DNA of 64,000 nt from an uncultured Prevotellaceae bacterium (GTDB taxonomy: Bacteria; Bacteroidota; Bacteroidia; Bacteroidales; Muribaculaceae), in contig ONEL01000007.1 of NCBI GenBank assembly GCA_900316835.1, positions 1-64,000 on the forward strand, read 5' to 3'. How positions within the stretch are numbered: the first letter of the stretch is position 1; every line of letters starts with the position of its first letter. The notes under the pieces were generated by a model. It saw nothing but the letters and a program-made list of their open reading frames with translations, did not search any database and was not told where the DNA came from. Shown one piece after another: positions 1 through 8,619 of this stretch. The position numbers and the translations under genes are program-made.

Positions 1-1
1 A

Positions 2-415
2 GTGATAGACGTTACCGGTTTCTGGCGTGCCAGCGATGGTGCTCTGCGTGCTTACTCATCAGGTGGCCAGAGCATGACCCTCAACACGTCGTGGGGAGCC
101 AGCAGCAACACCTTGGTAGATGGCAAGCGCTACACCGTTCGTTGCGCTATGAACATCAAGGAGGCTTGGAAGGTAAGCGCCGGTCTCATGCCCAAGGACT
201 ATGACTACGACTTCCAGAACTACCTGGGCTACGCCCTTCGTTTGCCCGATACTCCAACAGCTATCACCACCATTGGTGCTGACGGCAATGAAATTGTGAA
301 CGTCTACAATGTTCAGGGAATGCTACTCAAGCAGAACATCAAGGCCGCCGACGCTCTCAAGGAGTTGCCACGTGGCATCTACATCATTGGCAACCGCAAG
401 GTCATCGTCAAGTGA
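2..415 (+). CDS. C-terminal part of a secreted protein with T9SS type A sorting domain
   Basis: The gene is cut by the window start; 137 residues are visible and the frame is open at base 2. The last ~45 residues carry the pattern of a type IX secretion C-terminal signal: a beta-strand pair (VNVYNVQGMLLKQ), then LPRGIYIIGNRKVIVK at the very end. Proteins with this tail are moved across the outer membrane by T9SS and then released or anchored to the surface. The visible upstream part has no catalytic motif I recognise, so the enzyme or adhesin function is unknown. A strong hairpin terminator follows 47 bp after the stop. The sorting-domain call is solid; the function of the protein is open. 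Confidence 0.75.
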   Translation: MIDVTGFWRASDGALRAYSSGGQSMTLNTSWGASSNTLVDGKRYTVRCAMNIKEAWKVSAGLMPKDYDYDFQNYLGYALRLPDTPTAITTIGADGNEIVNVYNVQGMLLKQNIKAADALKELPRGIYIIGNRKVIVK

Positions 416-462
416 TAGAGTAGAGATATTTACTTGAGCTAAGCTCAACAATAAAACTAAAA

Positions 463-491
463 AACAGCACGTGGATGCGTGCTGTTTTTTT
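463..491 (+). terminator. Rho-independent terminator
   Basis: A perfect 9-bp stem AACAGCACG/CGTGCTGTT with a 6-base loop is followed by a T-run. It ends the upstream T9SS-tail gene. Confidence 0.85.
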
Positions 492-719
492 ATTACCCAA
501 TTCTAATGACCGATTTGATTTTAATTTAATTGTATTTAAGTTATCCAAATTTGATTCCTTGTTATCCTTGTCATCCCACCTTTTTTGGTAAAAAGTGGAA
601 AGAATAATTGCCAGTTAAAGAAAAAATGTTTAAATTTGAAGGTTATTTGTATAATTATTATCGTTGTTGACTTAAAAATACATAAAACAATCTATATTTT
701 TATTCTTAACTCCTTTAAT
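492..719. other. AT-rich intergenic region before the dockerin protease
   Basis: No gene seen. The frame of the following protease stays open upstream to base 585, but those codons are AT-rich and unlike a signal peptide, so they are treated as leader. I could not place a confident TAnnTTTG promoter here. Confidence 0.4.
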
Positions 720-3700
720 ATGAAAAAATTACTTCTTTTGTTGATGGCGCTGAGTTTGTCACTGGCCCTTACTGCCAATGACAAACTCAGTCCAGGCACA
801 AAGGTGTTCTTGCAGCAACGGGCGCAAGGCATCAATGTGCCAGCCGATGCCAAGACTCCTCTTGCTAAACCCAAGGCGATGAACGGCACCGAGTTTATTG
901 AATGCTTTATCTCGCTCAATGGCTCTTCCTACTCCGAGCTTCAGGCTAATGGAGTGCAGGTGACTGGCAAATATGACGAGTTCATTACTGCTAGTGTGCC
1001 AGTACAAAAGCTGGAGCAGATTGCTAAGCTAAGCAGTGTTAAGATGGTTGCAATTGCACGCAATGCCAGGCATCACACCGATGTCGCAAAAGGCATCGTC
1101 AATGCCGACAAGGCTTGGAATGGCACTAACTATGGCCTGCCACAAGGTTTCAAGGGCGAGGATATAGTGCTTGGTATCATCGACGATGGTATTGAGTTCA
1201 ATCATCGCGCCTTCCTCAAGGCCGATGGAACCTCGCGTGTGAAGGCCGTGTACATGCCTAACGCTTCAAGTGCCAATGGTGGCACTCGCGCCGTTATTGA
1301 TGGCGTGCAACTCAGTGGCTATCAGTATACCACTCCAAGCCAAATCGCCGCACTCACATGCGACGATAGCAGTGAGAGTCATGGTACACACACCACCGGT
1401 TGTGCTGCGGGATCTCAAGTAGGCAACTATGCCGGTATGGCTCCCGAGGCCGACCTTGTGCTTGCCGGATGTGGTGCCAGCCTTACCGAGACGGCTATTC
1501 TTAATAGTGCCAAGTACATTGGCAACTATGCTAAGAACGTGCTGGGCAAGCCCTGCGTTATCAGCATTAGCCTTGGTAGCGACACTGGACCTCACGACGG
1601 CAAGAGTAGCATTTGCTTGGGATATAACCAGGTGGCAGAACAATATGGTGCCGTTATTCTGCTAGCGGCAGGTAACGAGGCCGACATCTTTGGTCATGCC
1701 ACTAAGACTCTCTCAAGCGATGATGATTACATGACTGTCATCTGCAATGTGTCAGGTGGATGGTGGGGCGGTGGTGGTACTGGTGCTTGTGACATTTGGA
1801 ATAGCACTAGCGATCCATTGCAAGTAAAGGTTCTTATCATGAGTGGTAGTAGCGTTACCTCACAGAGTGACTGGATGTCGAGTGGCTCATTCAATGGCGT
1901 GACTGTTCAAGGAGCAGTTGATCCTAATAATGGTCGCTACCAGCTCTATATCGAGTCTTCGGCTTCTAAAGCAGCTTTCGTTATAAAAGGAAAATCAGGG
2001 AATGAAATTCATGTTTACACCGACGACTACTATGCTTCACTGGCGTCGTCGGGCTCAGTGAGTGGCTACACATTGACTCCAGGCACCTATGACGGCACAA
2101 TGTGCGACGACATGACAGCCGAGAAGGTGATTAGCGTTGGCGCTCAGGCATCGCGTTCGACCGATGGCTATGGCCAGGGCGATGTGGCCTATTTCTCTAG
2201 CTATGGTACCGACTTCAATGGCGTCAACCACCCGCTGGTTACAGCTCCCGGGCACTATGTGATCTCGTCGATCAACGACTATGACTCTTATCAGTCTTCT
2301 ACTTGGTCTACAACCTTCAACGGTAAAACCTACAAGTGGGGCGAGATGAGTGGTACTTCAATGGCAACTCCGGTTACCGCTGGTGTGGTGGTGCTTTATC
2401 TTCAGGCCGACCCCACTCTCGATGTAGACCGTGTTAAGGAGATTATTACCGAAACAGCGACTCCTTATCCCGCTTCGAGCACTAGTCCTGTTAAGGCTCG
2501 TGGAGCTGGTATTATCAATGCGCTGGGCGGTATTGAATATATCCTCCAACATCAAGGTCCCACTATCATTGCTAAGCCTTCCGAGCTAGCTTTTGAGGGA
2601 TATGCCGGTGAAACTTATACTCAAACGTTAACTGTCAAGGGTTACAATCTCACCACTCCCATCACCATTGAGCCTAGTGGTGATGAGTGCTACACCGTGA
2701 CCCCAACAACCATTACTCCTGAGGAGGCTTATAATGGTGTGACTGTTACGGTGACTTATGCACCCACCGAGGCTGGCACCACTAGTGGTACACTCACTCT
2801 CTCGAGCGATGAGGCCGAGACCCAAACGGTGACCATGAGTGGCGTTGCCAAGCCACGTGTGCCCACTCTCATTGCCGACCCACAGCAGCTTTCGTTCTCG
2901 GCTAAGCTCAACAGGCCCATGAGCAAGACTATCAACCTCAAAGGCTTGTTCCTCACCAGCGATGTTACCATCACTCTCGATAACCCAAGCAACGTCTTTG
3001 CGGTGACACCCACTACTATAGCTCCTGACAGCTTCGAGGGTGAAACACCATTGCAGCTGACAGTAACATTCACTTCTGCTCAAGAAGGCAATTTCACGGG
3101 TTCTATAACCATCGCCAGCGAGGGTGCCGAGACACAAACCATTCAGCTCACCGCCAACTGCAGCGATAATGGCACTGCCAGTGATCCGTTCCTGGATCTC
3201 GCTAAGTATGAGTCAATCGACGAGGCCGGCTTCACAGGCATCTCTAAGCTCTACAAGTACACCGAGTATCCTGAGCAGGATTGCGCTTGGCTCACCGTGT
3301 CAAACTATGGCATGATGAACAACACCGCCACTCAAAAGTGGTTTACTCACGGAGGTGAGAAGAAATATGGAACAGAAAACTGGAACGCGACCGACGTGTT
3401 CTTAGGCAATACCGCCTACTTTAACGGCAGCGGTTATTACGCTAACTGGAACGAGGATTACCAGACATTCTATGTCACTAACTGTTCGCAAGTTAAGCAG
3501 TTTGCCTACAATAGTGGCTCTACCTATCCACTGCTCATGGACATCTATGAGTGCACTCTCAATGCCGATGGCTCAATCACAGCAGGCAATACTTCTATTG
3601 ACCACAAGACTAGCACTCAGTATAGCACTACCGAGATAATATCGTCGATTGAGCTTAATCCTGAGAAGATCTACAAGATTGCAATCTACAATGACTATTC

Positions 3701-4670
3701 TAGACTCTATGAGATTGGTTTCCGCATGCCTCTTGAGACAGTGGCTACTCCTGTGGCTACCGAGGCCACCAAGATTGGTGCCACTAGCTTCATTGCCAAC
3801 TGGCTACCATGCGATGGCGCTTTGAACTACACACTGCGTGTGCAGCCGGTTGTTGCGCAAGGTCTCTTTACCGAGACGTTTGCTAAATGTGAAACCGCCG
3901 GTTCGCAAAACATTGGTAACAAACTTGATGAATATACCGACAATGCTGGCTGGACAGGTTCTTCGGTCTACAGTGCCGTGGGTGGACTTCGCCTAGGTAC
4001 TGGTGCTAATGTGGGTACTATCACCACTCCAGCTATCGACCTGAGCACCTCGCCAGGTAAAGTGTATGTGAAGTTCAGCGCTAAGACTTTCACTAACAAT
4101 AGTGGTAAGAGCGATGCCGATTGCGAGTTCAAGATTTCATGTGGCGACGCTAGCGAGACAGTTGTAATTCCTGGTGCTGAAGAGAATAGCTACATGGTGG
4201 CTCTTGATTGTGCTTCGGCAGCTGGACAAAATATTAAGTTTGAAACAACTGCTGGTGGCAAGCGTGTGATTGTTACTAAGGTTGAGATTTATAACACTGA
4301 GCCTGCTACCGGTGCCGCTGTTGAGCCTATTATCATTACTAATATTGCCGACACCACAGCCTATGCCGTTACAGGTCTCTTGCCTGAGACTAGCTATAGC
4401 TTCGATGTGAAAGCAATCTACGATCCACAAGTGTTTGGTAAGGCCGAATCAAGCTGGAGCAACATGATCTTCTTCAAGACATTGAGCGCGTCTGGAATAG
4501 TTGGCGATGTTAATGGCGATGGTGAAGTAACTGGTAGTGATGTTACCGCACTCTATAACGCAATTCTTTTCAACGACTTCAGCGCGATTGTCAATGGTGA
4601 CCAAAACGGAGATGGTGAAATCACAGGTAGTGATGTCACAGCAGTCTACAACATTATATTGGGACTGTAG
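720..4670 (+). CDS. Secreted S8 (subtilisin-like) serine protease with dockerin C-terminus
   Basis: A 1316-residue protein. The start at the ATG of MKKLLLLLMALSLSLA gives a clean signal peptide. The catalytic triad is visible: Asp155 in IIDDGIEF, His221 in SHGTHTTG, Ser547 in SGTSMATP. A large insert lies between His and Ser. After the protease domain come two Ig-like beta-sandwich repeats (~630-820, each closing with TVTYAPTEAGTTSGTL-like strands), a ~185-residue module beginning DPFLDLAKYESIDEAG (~821-1004) that recurs twice in the protease at 8620-14487, a fibronectin-III-like segment (~1010-1260), and a two-repeat type I dockerin (last ~58 residues, DVNGDGEVTGSD and DQNGDGEITGSD calcium loops). 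It lacks the T9SS tail of its neighbours. A role in extracellular protein breakdown is inferred. Confidence 0.9.
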   Translation: MKKLLLLLMALSLSLALTANDKLSPGTKVFLQQRAQGINVPADAKTPLAKPKAMNGTEFIECFISLNGSSYSELQANGVQVTGKYDEFITASVPVQKLEQIAKLSSVKMVAIARNARHHTDVAKGIVNADKAWNGTNYGLPQGFKGEDIVLGIIDDGIEFNHRAFLKADGTSRVKAVYMPNASSANGGTRAVIDGVQLSGYQYTTPSQIAALTCDDSSESHGTHTTGCAAGSQVGNYAGMAPEADLVLAGCGASLTETAILNSAKYIGNYAKNVLGKPCVISISLGSDTGPHDGKSSICLGYNQVAEQYGAVILLAAGNEADIFGHATKTLSSDDDYMTVICNVSGGWWGGGGTGACDIWNSTSDPLQVKVLIMSGSSVTSQSDWMSSGSFNGVTVQGAVDPNNGRYQLYIESSASKAAFVIKGKSGNEIHVYTDDYYASLASSGSVSGYTLTPGTYDGTMCDDMTAEKVISVGAQASRSTDGYGQGDVAYFSSYGTDFNGVNHPLVTAPGHYVISSINDYDSYQSSTWSTTFNGKTYKWGEMSGTSMATPVTAGVVVLYLQADPTLDVDRVKEIITETATPYPASSTSPVKARGAGIINALGGIEYILQHQGPTIIAKPSELAFEGYAGETYTQTLTVKGYNLTTPITIEPSGDECYTVTPTTITPEEAYNGVTVTVTYAPTEAGTTSGTLTLSSDEAETQTVTMSGVAKPRVPTLIADPQQLSFSAKLNRPMSKTINLKGLFLTSDVTITLDNPSNVFAVTPTTIAPDSFEGETPLQLTVTFTSAQEGNFTGSITIASEGAETQTIQLTANCSDNGTASDPFLDLAKYESIDEAGFTGISKLYKYTEYPEQDCAWLTVSNYGMMNNTATQKWFTHGGEKKYGTENWNATDVFLGNTAYFNGSGYYANWNEDYQTFYVTNCSQVKQFAYNSGSTYPLLMDIYECTLNADGSITAGNTSIDHKTSTQYSTTEIISSIELNPEKIYKIAIYNDYSRLYEIGFRMPLETVATPVATEATKIGATSFIANWLPCDGALNYTLRVQPVVAQGLFTETFAKCETAGSQNIGNKLDEYTDNAGWTGSSVYSAVGGLRLGTGANVGTITTPAIDLSTSPGKVYVKFSAKTFTNNSGKSDADCEFKISCGDASETVVIPGAEENSYMVALDCASAAGQNIKFETTAGGKRVIVTKVEIYNTEPATGAAVEPIIITNIADTTAYAVTGLLPETSYSFDVKAIYDPQVFGKAESSWSNMIFFKTLSASGIVGDVNGDGEVTGSDVTALYNAILFNDFSAIVNGDQNGDGEITGSDVTAVYNIILGL

Positions 4671-4691
4671 GCAGTGCTCTAGACATTAAAT

Positions 4692-4731
4692 GAAAAGAGG
4701 AACGGGATTGAGCCTGTTCCTCTTTTCTTGT
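4692..4731. terminator. Bidirectional terminator between converging genes
   Basis: A 12-bp perfect stem GAAAAGAGGAAC/GTTCCTCTTTTC has T-rich sequence on the right and A-rich sequence on the left. It can serve both the protease (+) and rsmD (-). Confidence 0.75.
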
Positions 4732-4760
4732 TCTGTTATATTATTATTGATTCTCTTTTT

Positions 4761-5300
4761 TTACTCTGGCACGACGAAAAAAGAGAAATTCACTTTGCCA
4801 TAGGTGCGCAACTGCGTGAACTGTGGCAGATGGCTGAAGTCGTTGGTACGGGAGTGCTCCACTACCACCATGGTGCCAGGCTTTACCATCTTGCTCTCAA
4901 GGATGAGTCGGGGCAAGTCGGGAAGCTGTGGCAGGTCGTAGGGTGGGTCGGCAAAGATGAGGTCAAACTGCTGCGTGCACGAGCCAATAAAGCGGAACAC
5001 ATCGCCTTTCACCTGGCGCAGATTTTTCTCGCCAAGTTTTTCTTTCACCTTACTAATGAAGTTGTACTGAGTGGAAGCCTTCTCCACGCTCGTGACGCTG
5101 GCGCACCCACGCGACAGTAACTCAAAGCTGATGGCTCCGGTGCCTGAGAACAAGTCGAGTGCTACAAGTCCGTCGAAGTCAACTAGATTATTGAGCACAT
5201 TAAACAGGTTCTCTCGGGCCATGTCGGTGGTGGGGCGAGCTGTGATGTTGCCGGGCACGTCAAAGCGACGACGTCCATATTTTCCGCTAATTATTCTCAT
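4761..5300 (-). CDS. rsmD: 16S rRNA (guanine(966)-N2)-methyltransferase RsmD
   Basis: A 179-residue protein of the usual RsmD length. It opens with MRIISGKYGRRRFDVP, the typical RsmD start. The SAM-binding motif I is LDLFSGTGAISFE (~48-60) and the catalytic amino-methylase motif is DPPYDLP (~118-124). It methylates G966 of 16S rRNA during 30S assembly. The start codon overlaps the stop of the upstream DUF3822 gene by 14 bp, so the two are translated from one transcript, an arrangement common in Bacteroidota. Confidence 0.95.
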   Translation of the reverse strand: MRIISGKYGRRRFDVPGNITARPTTDMARENLFNVLNNLVDFDGLVALDLFSGTGAISFELLSRGCASVTSVEKASTQYNFISKVKEKLGEKNLRQVKGDVFRFIGSCTQQFDLIFADPPYDLPQLPDLPRLILESKMVKPGTMVVVEHSRTNDFSHLPQFTQLRTYGKVNFSFFVVPE

Positions 5301-6108
5301 AGAGCGCTAACAAGATTAAGTTAAACGGAATAGAGGCAGCGTTGCGGCTCACTGCCAGAGCTTGAGCAGGAATGACCTCGGGCATAGCATATTTCAACCA
5401 CTGCCGTAGATTTTGTGCCAGCTGCTGTCGCAATTCGTTGTCGCCACTGGTCAGAAACTTGTCGCTATTGTTATTCATTTTGCAACTTTGCCAAGCATTG
5501 AGCACAAAGTAGGCGAGGTCGTCGAGGGTGCGGTATCGCAATGTGTTAGCAAGTAGCAATTTCCCTTGCCTGGTAGCTACCACATGCGCTTCACTTTTCT
5601 CAACCAGCACATGCATGCAACCATTTTCCTCGGCGTAGGCACTGTGGCAGTAGTGGCACAGTGGCGCTAAGTGGTGAAGCAGGGTGGGGGAGTTGAAGGT
5701 GCGTTGCAAGAAGGGCACAACCGCTTGTGGCACATCGCTAGCAATCACGGCATCAAGTCCTTTAATAGAGCTGGTGAACACCTCGCCATCCACGCTCGAG
5801 AACGACTCTTCAAGCACGCGCTTAGCAAGGCCTGCCTCAGCAACCTCTTGTGGCATGAGCGCAAAGTGCTGAGCGTGAAGCGCTATAATGCAACTATTGA
5901 ACTCCTCAAGCAAGAACGGGTTGTCGTAGACCGCATTTTCCAGTGCCTTGCACCACTCATCCTGGTTACTGGCATTTATTAATATTTGCCCCACGGTGGC
6001 AGGTTCATTGCCACGTGGATGATAAATCATATAGCTCAGTCGCTGGGCATCGATGTCGATTACCAGCGACTGTTGCTGTGTGGGTGATGTGTTATTGTCG
6101 TGAATCAT
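5287..6108 (-). CDS. DUF3822 family protein
   Basis: A 273-residue protein from the ATG of MIHDNNTSPTQQ; an upstream in-frame TTG at 6147 lies upstream of the probable -7 box and is rejected. DUF3822 proteins are Bacteroidota-specific, of unknown biochemical function, and sit next to rsmD, as here (14-bp overlap). Family features seen are an early LSYMIYHP strand, an internal LLANTLRYRTLDDLAYFVLNAW segment and a short C-terminal SIPFNLILLALYE. No catalytic motif is recognised. I assign the family from sequence style plus the rsmD linkage. Confidence 0.8.
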   Translation of the reverse strand: MIHDNNTSPTQQQSLVIDIDAQRLSYMIYHPRGNEPATVGQILINASNQDEWCKALENAVYDNPFLLEEFNSCIIALHAQHFALMPQEVAEAGLAKRVLEESFSSVDGEVFTSSIKGLDAVIASDVPQAVVPFLQRTFNSPTLLHHLAPLCHYCHSAYAEENGCMHVLVEKSEAHVVATRQGKLLLANTLRYRTLDDLAYFVLNAWQSCKMNNNSDKFLTSGDNELRQQLAQNLRQWLKYAMPEVIPAQALAVSRNAASIPFNLILLALYENN

Positions 6109-6135
6109 TAGAGTGAGTGCTTTTTTTATAGGTTG

Positions 6136-6143
6136 CAAAATTA
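6136..6143 (-). promoter_or_regulatory. Probable -7 box (TAATTTTG) for DUF3822-rsmD
   Basis: TAATTTTG on the minus strand matches the Bacteroidota TAnnTTTG consensus, 28 bp before the DUF3822 ATG. There is no good TTTG at -33, so strength is uncertain. It places the start at 6108. Confidence 0.5.
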
Positions 6144-6192
6144 ACAATAAATTTTGAATTTTGCACTAAATCCTTAATCTCACTCTCAAATC

Positions 6193-6510
6193 TCACTCTC
6201 GAAACATTGCCACAAGTGGCGTGAACACAAGGATAAGAGTTACTATTGCGGCTATAGTGGTATAAAGCAGGTCGCGGATGGTGATAACCGATGTGTCGCT
6301 AAAGAATAGCAGCCATGTCCACACTCCGGCGCACACCAGCACCGCCGCCACGTAGAAACCCCATGCCATGTGCCTAGCGCTGTTGTCTTGCTTGGCTGGC
6401 AACTTGTTCAGCACGCGAGGTGTGAACCACTCGTTGGTGTTCTCTTTATAAGACTGCTGCTTGAGCAACTTGTTCAACTCAACATCTATTTTGTCTTTTT
6501 TCTCTTTCAT
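6193..6510 (-). CDS. Small membrane protein, putative anti-sigma partner of the ECF factor
   Basis: A 105-residue protein with a charged cytoplasmic N-terminal half (MKEKKDKIDVELNKLLKQQ, then EWFTPRVLNKLP) and two transmembrane helices (~48-70 and ~78-100). Its ATG overlaps the stop of the sigma factor gene by 4 bp (ATGA), so the products are made in a coupled way. The overlap, the size and an N-terminal cytoplasmic segment followed by membrane helices fit an anti-sigma factor that holds its sigma at the membrane. No zinc-binding anti-sigma motif (HxxxCxxC) is present, so the role is inferred from context only. Confidence 0.6.
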   Translation of the reverse strand: MKEKKDKIDVELNKLLKQQSYKENTNEWFTPRVLNKLPAKQDNSARHMAWGFYVAAVLVCAGVWTWLLFFSDTSVITIRDLLYTTIAAIVTLILVFTPLVAMFRE

Positions 6511-7046
6511 AGTTGGTCGGTTTTGAGCATTTTTGTCATCTTCTCTTTAGCACGATGCAGGTGCGACCGCAGTGTGCTCTGGTTCATGCCAGTGATTACC
6601 GCTATGTTTTTCATGGGCAGGTCATCAATGTAGAAAAGCGTCACCACGGTGCGCTCTATCTCGCTAAGATGCGACAGTGCCACCTTCACATCCATCTGAG
6701 CCTCGGAGGCTGCTGTGCCGGCTTCGCTCACTGGCTGAGCGACAAGTGTGCTGATGTCGCTTGTTTCGTGCATGCTACGCTTGTGGCTATAGAACTCGTT
6801 GTAGCCTATGCGATAGAGCCATGTGCTAAACTTCGACATGCCCCTGAAACTGCGCAGTTCAATATAGGCCTTGATAAACGTTTCTTGCGCCAAGTCGTCG
6901 CTCAAGTACTCATCGCCCAGAGTCAAGTTCATGAAGAACCGTCGCAATCGTGGCTGGTAGGCCTCGACGAGTGTCCCGAAGGCTTGCCGGTCGTCGGCAA
7001 GCACACATCGGGAAATCAGTTTTAGTTCTTCAATTTTACTTAACAT
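6507..7046 (-). CDS. ECF-type RNA polymerase sigma factor
   Basis: A 179-residue sigma-70 family protein. Region 2 includes FGTLVEAYQPRLRRFFMNL, the DLAQETFIKAY segment and FSTWLYRIGYNEFYSHKR. Region 4 is the C-terminal HLSEIERTVVTLFYIDDLPMKNIAVITGMNQSTLRSHLHRAKEKM helix-turn-helix. Region 3 is absent, as expected for the ECF group. It sits between a membrane protein (30 bp upstream) and an overlapping small membrane protein downstream, so it probably relays an envelope signal. The GCAACAAC direct repeat ahead of this run is a candidate regulatory site. Confidence 0.93.
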   Translation of the reverse strand: MLSKIEELKLISRCVLADDRQAFGTLVEAYQPRLRRFFMNLTLGDEYLSDDLAQETFIKAYIELRSFRGMSKFSTWLYRIGYNEFYSHKRSMHETSDISTLVAQPVSEAGTAASEAQMDVKVALSHLSEIERTVVTLFYIDDLPMKNIAVITGMNQSTLRSHLHRAKEKMTKMLKTDQL

Positions 7047-7076
7047 CGCTGGGGATTACTATTTCAAGATGGTCTA

Positions 7077-8057
7077 TTACCTGAGGGGCTCGTTTACTTG
7101 CTGGCTGGCTGGCATGCTGCCTAGGTCTTGAGGCATGGGTGGCACGGAGCCTTGATAGGGCTCTTGTTGCTGTGGCATGGGAGGCACGGGCACTTGTTGT
7201 TGAGCCTGTTGTGTCCATTGCTGCTGTTGCCAGTACTGCTTCATGCTCTGCTGAGTTTGATAGGTGGTGAAAAGCTTCCACATGCCAATGAACACTATTA
7301 TCAGCATCAGCGCTGCCATTGCTTCGGCATTATTAATCAAGAAAAAGAGCATCAGGCACAAGCCCACTGCGGTGGTGATAAAGCCACTCTTGTAGGGCGC
7401 CCAGTCGGTGATGTTGTTCAGTGGATTAGAGCTGCTTGTCTGCATCACAGGAGCCGCATTAGTTGCGCTGGCATCGTTGCTGGGGGTGATTTGGTTGATA
7501 TACACAGTGGTGGGTTGTGGCACATGGGGGGTGCGCTTGCCGTAGAACTCGTTGGGTAGCGGATAGCCTGCCTGGATGGCGCGATCCACAGTCTTGTACT
7601 TGCGGCGACGATGCATGTAGTAGAACAGTAGCGCCAGGAACACTACCGTTATTGTTACCCAACCAAAGGTGATGCAAATGTCGCGTGCCAGTTCCATGCC
7701 ATCTTGAACAGGGTTGTATTCCTCCCTATAGAAGTGATCGCTACTTTCGCCGTCAACGTTTTCGTCAACATCGGCCATGCCGTCGATACTGAGCAACGTG
7801 TCGTCGAGGTGCTCGCTCACGATGCGGCTCACGTCACCAAATTTTACTTCCACCTGCTTGCCGTCGTTGTCGCGCACTACAATGCCATGCTTGGTCATGG
7901 CGAGTCGTGAGGTGGCGCTGTCAGCTAATGTTTTATCTCCTGCTGTCATTTGCTCGGTGGTGTCGGGTTTAGCGACGGCTTTTTTGTGTACCCGGGCACT
8001 TGCCGCTGGCGCTATTGCCAGCAATGTCACTAACAGTAAAATAATTGTCTTTTTCAT
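7077..8057 (-). CDS. Membrane protein with signal peptide, first gene of the ECF sigma run (DUF6249-like)
   Basis: A 326-residue protein from the ATG of MKKTIILLLVTLLAIAPAASA; the in-frame codons upstream precede the -7 box and are rejected. After the signal peptide comes a periplasmic, acidic region (~20-125), a transmembrane helix (~133-155, VTITVVFLALLFYYM), a basic RRRKYKTVDRAIQAGYPLP stretch typical of DUF6249-type proteins, one long or two short hydrophobic segments (~228-270), and a Gln/Pro-rich tail. It precedes the sigma factor by 30 bp. A sensor or effector in the sigma pathway is plausible; the DUF6249 link is from memory of the RRRKYK...GYPLP pattern. Confidence 0.65.
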   Translation of the reverse strand: MKKTIILLLVTLLAIAPAASARVHKKAVAKPDTTEQMTAGDKTLADSATSRLAMTKHGIVVRDNDGKQVEVKFGDVSRIVSEHLDDTLLSIDGMADVDENVDGESSDHFYREEYNPVQDGMELARDICITFGWVTITVVFLALLFYYMHRRRKYKTVDRAIQAGYPLPNEFYGKRTPHVPQPTTVYINQITPSNDASATNAAPVMQTSSSNPLNNITDWAPYKSGFITTAVGLCLMLFFLINNAEAMAALMLIIVFIGMWKLFTTYQTQQSMKQYWQQQQWTQQAQQQVPVPPMPQQQEPYQGSVPPMPQDLGSMPASQQVNEPLR

Positions 8058-8116
8058 ATTCTTATAGGGTGTTTTGTTTTTATACTCTAGACATTTATTT
8101 TTTAGGAATTTCACGT

Positions 8117-8174
8117 CAAAATTAATTGTTTTCATGTATTAGACGCAACAACTCACCCAAAATGTTGCAACAAC
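8117..8174 (-). promoter_or_regulatory. Promoter and GCAACAAC direct repeat ahead of the ECF sigma run
   Basis: On the minus strand TAATTTTG (8117-8124) forms a -7 box with GTTG (8146-8149) 21 bp upstream. GCAACAAC occurs twice on the plus strand (8145-8152 and 8167-8174), 22 bp apart, about two helical turns; the upstream copy is part of the palindrome GTTGCAAC. The repeats overlap the -33 region, so they may bind a regulator or define a sigma-specific promoter. Confidence 0.5.
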
Positions 8175-8237
8175 CCATGATTTTTTTTCAAAGATTATTA
8201 AGGTCTAATAGTTGTCAGTAGCCAGTTTCGTTTTTTT

Positions 8238-8315
8238 AAAGACAAAAATGCGATTAAGCGAGACAAAGCATGAGCTTGCTCAATGCGTTGCGAGCGTGAG
8301 CATTTTATTTAATTA
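8238..8315. repeat. REP-like palindromic repeat, copy A
   Basis: A 78-bp element with ends AAAATGCG...GAGCATTTT and a central hairpin GCATGAGC/GCTCAATGC. It is nearly identical in its outer parts to copies at 8351-8430 and 17491-17567. Confidence 0.8.
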
Positions 8316-8350
8316 CGGACTAATGATTCGTGCGTTAGATGGGTTTTATT

Positions 8351-8430
8351 AAAGACAAAAATGCGATTAAGCGAGACAAAGTTTTAGCCACAGCTAAAAA
8401 CCTTGCGAGCGTGAGCATTTTATTTAATTG
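8351..8430. repeat. REP-like palindromic repeat, copy B
   Basis: The same outer sequence as copy A, but the central hairpin is GTTTTAGC-caca-GCTAAAAAC. Both arms have changed together relative to copy A. Confidence 0.8.
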
Positions 8431-8543
8431 CTGGTATAACTTTTTTCAGACACTTACTAACAATTACTAACTAACAATTATATTAACCCTCGCAGCTTGG
8501 TCCTTGATGAAGAGTGTCAATTCGTGAAAATTAGTGGTTACTA

Positions 8544-8586
8544 AACAAGAGTCGCTCCCCGTCATGCGAGAGGAGCGACTCTTGTT
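8544..8586. terminator. Terminator of the giant S8 protease
   Basis: A perfect 15-bp stem AACAAGAGTCGCTCC/GGAGCGACTCTTGTT lies 33 bp past the protease stop. The minus-strand side continues TTTAG, a weak T-run. Confidence 0.7.
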
Positions 8587-8619
8587 ATTAATTAGTTTTA
8601 ATTAGTCAAACTGAAGTTT

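Noticed and set aside
585-719. N-terminal extension of the dockerin protease
   Set aside because: The in-frame codons are AT-rich and would bury the clear signal peptide that starts at 720.
4728-5120. A plus-strand gene opposite rsmD
   Set aside because: It lies fully antisense to rsmD, which has clear family motifs. It is a shadow frame.
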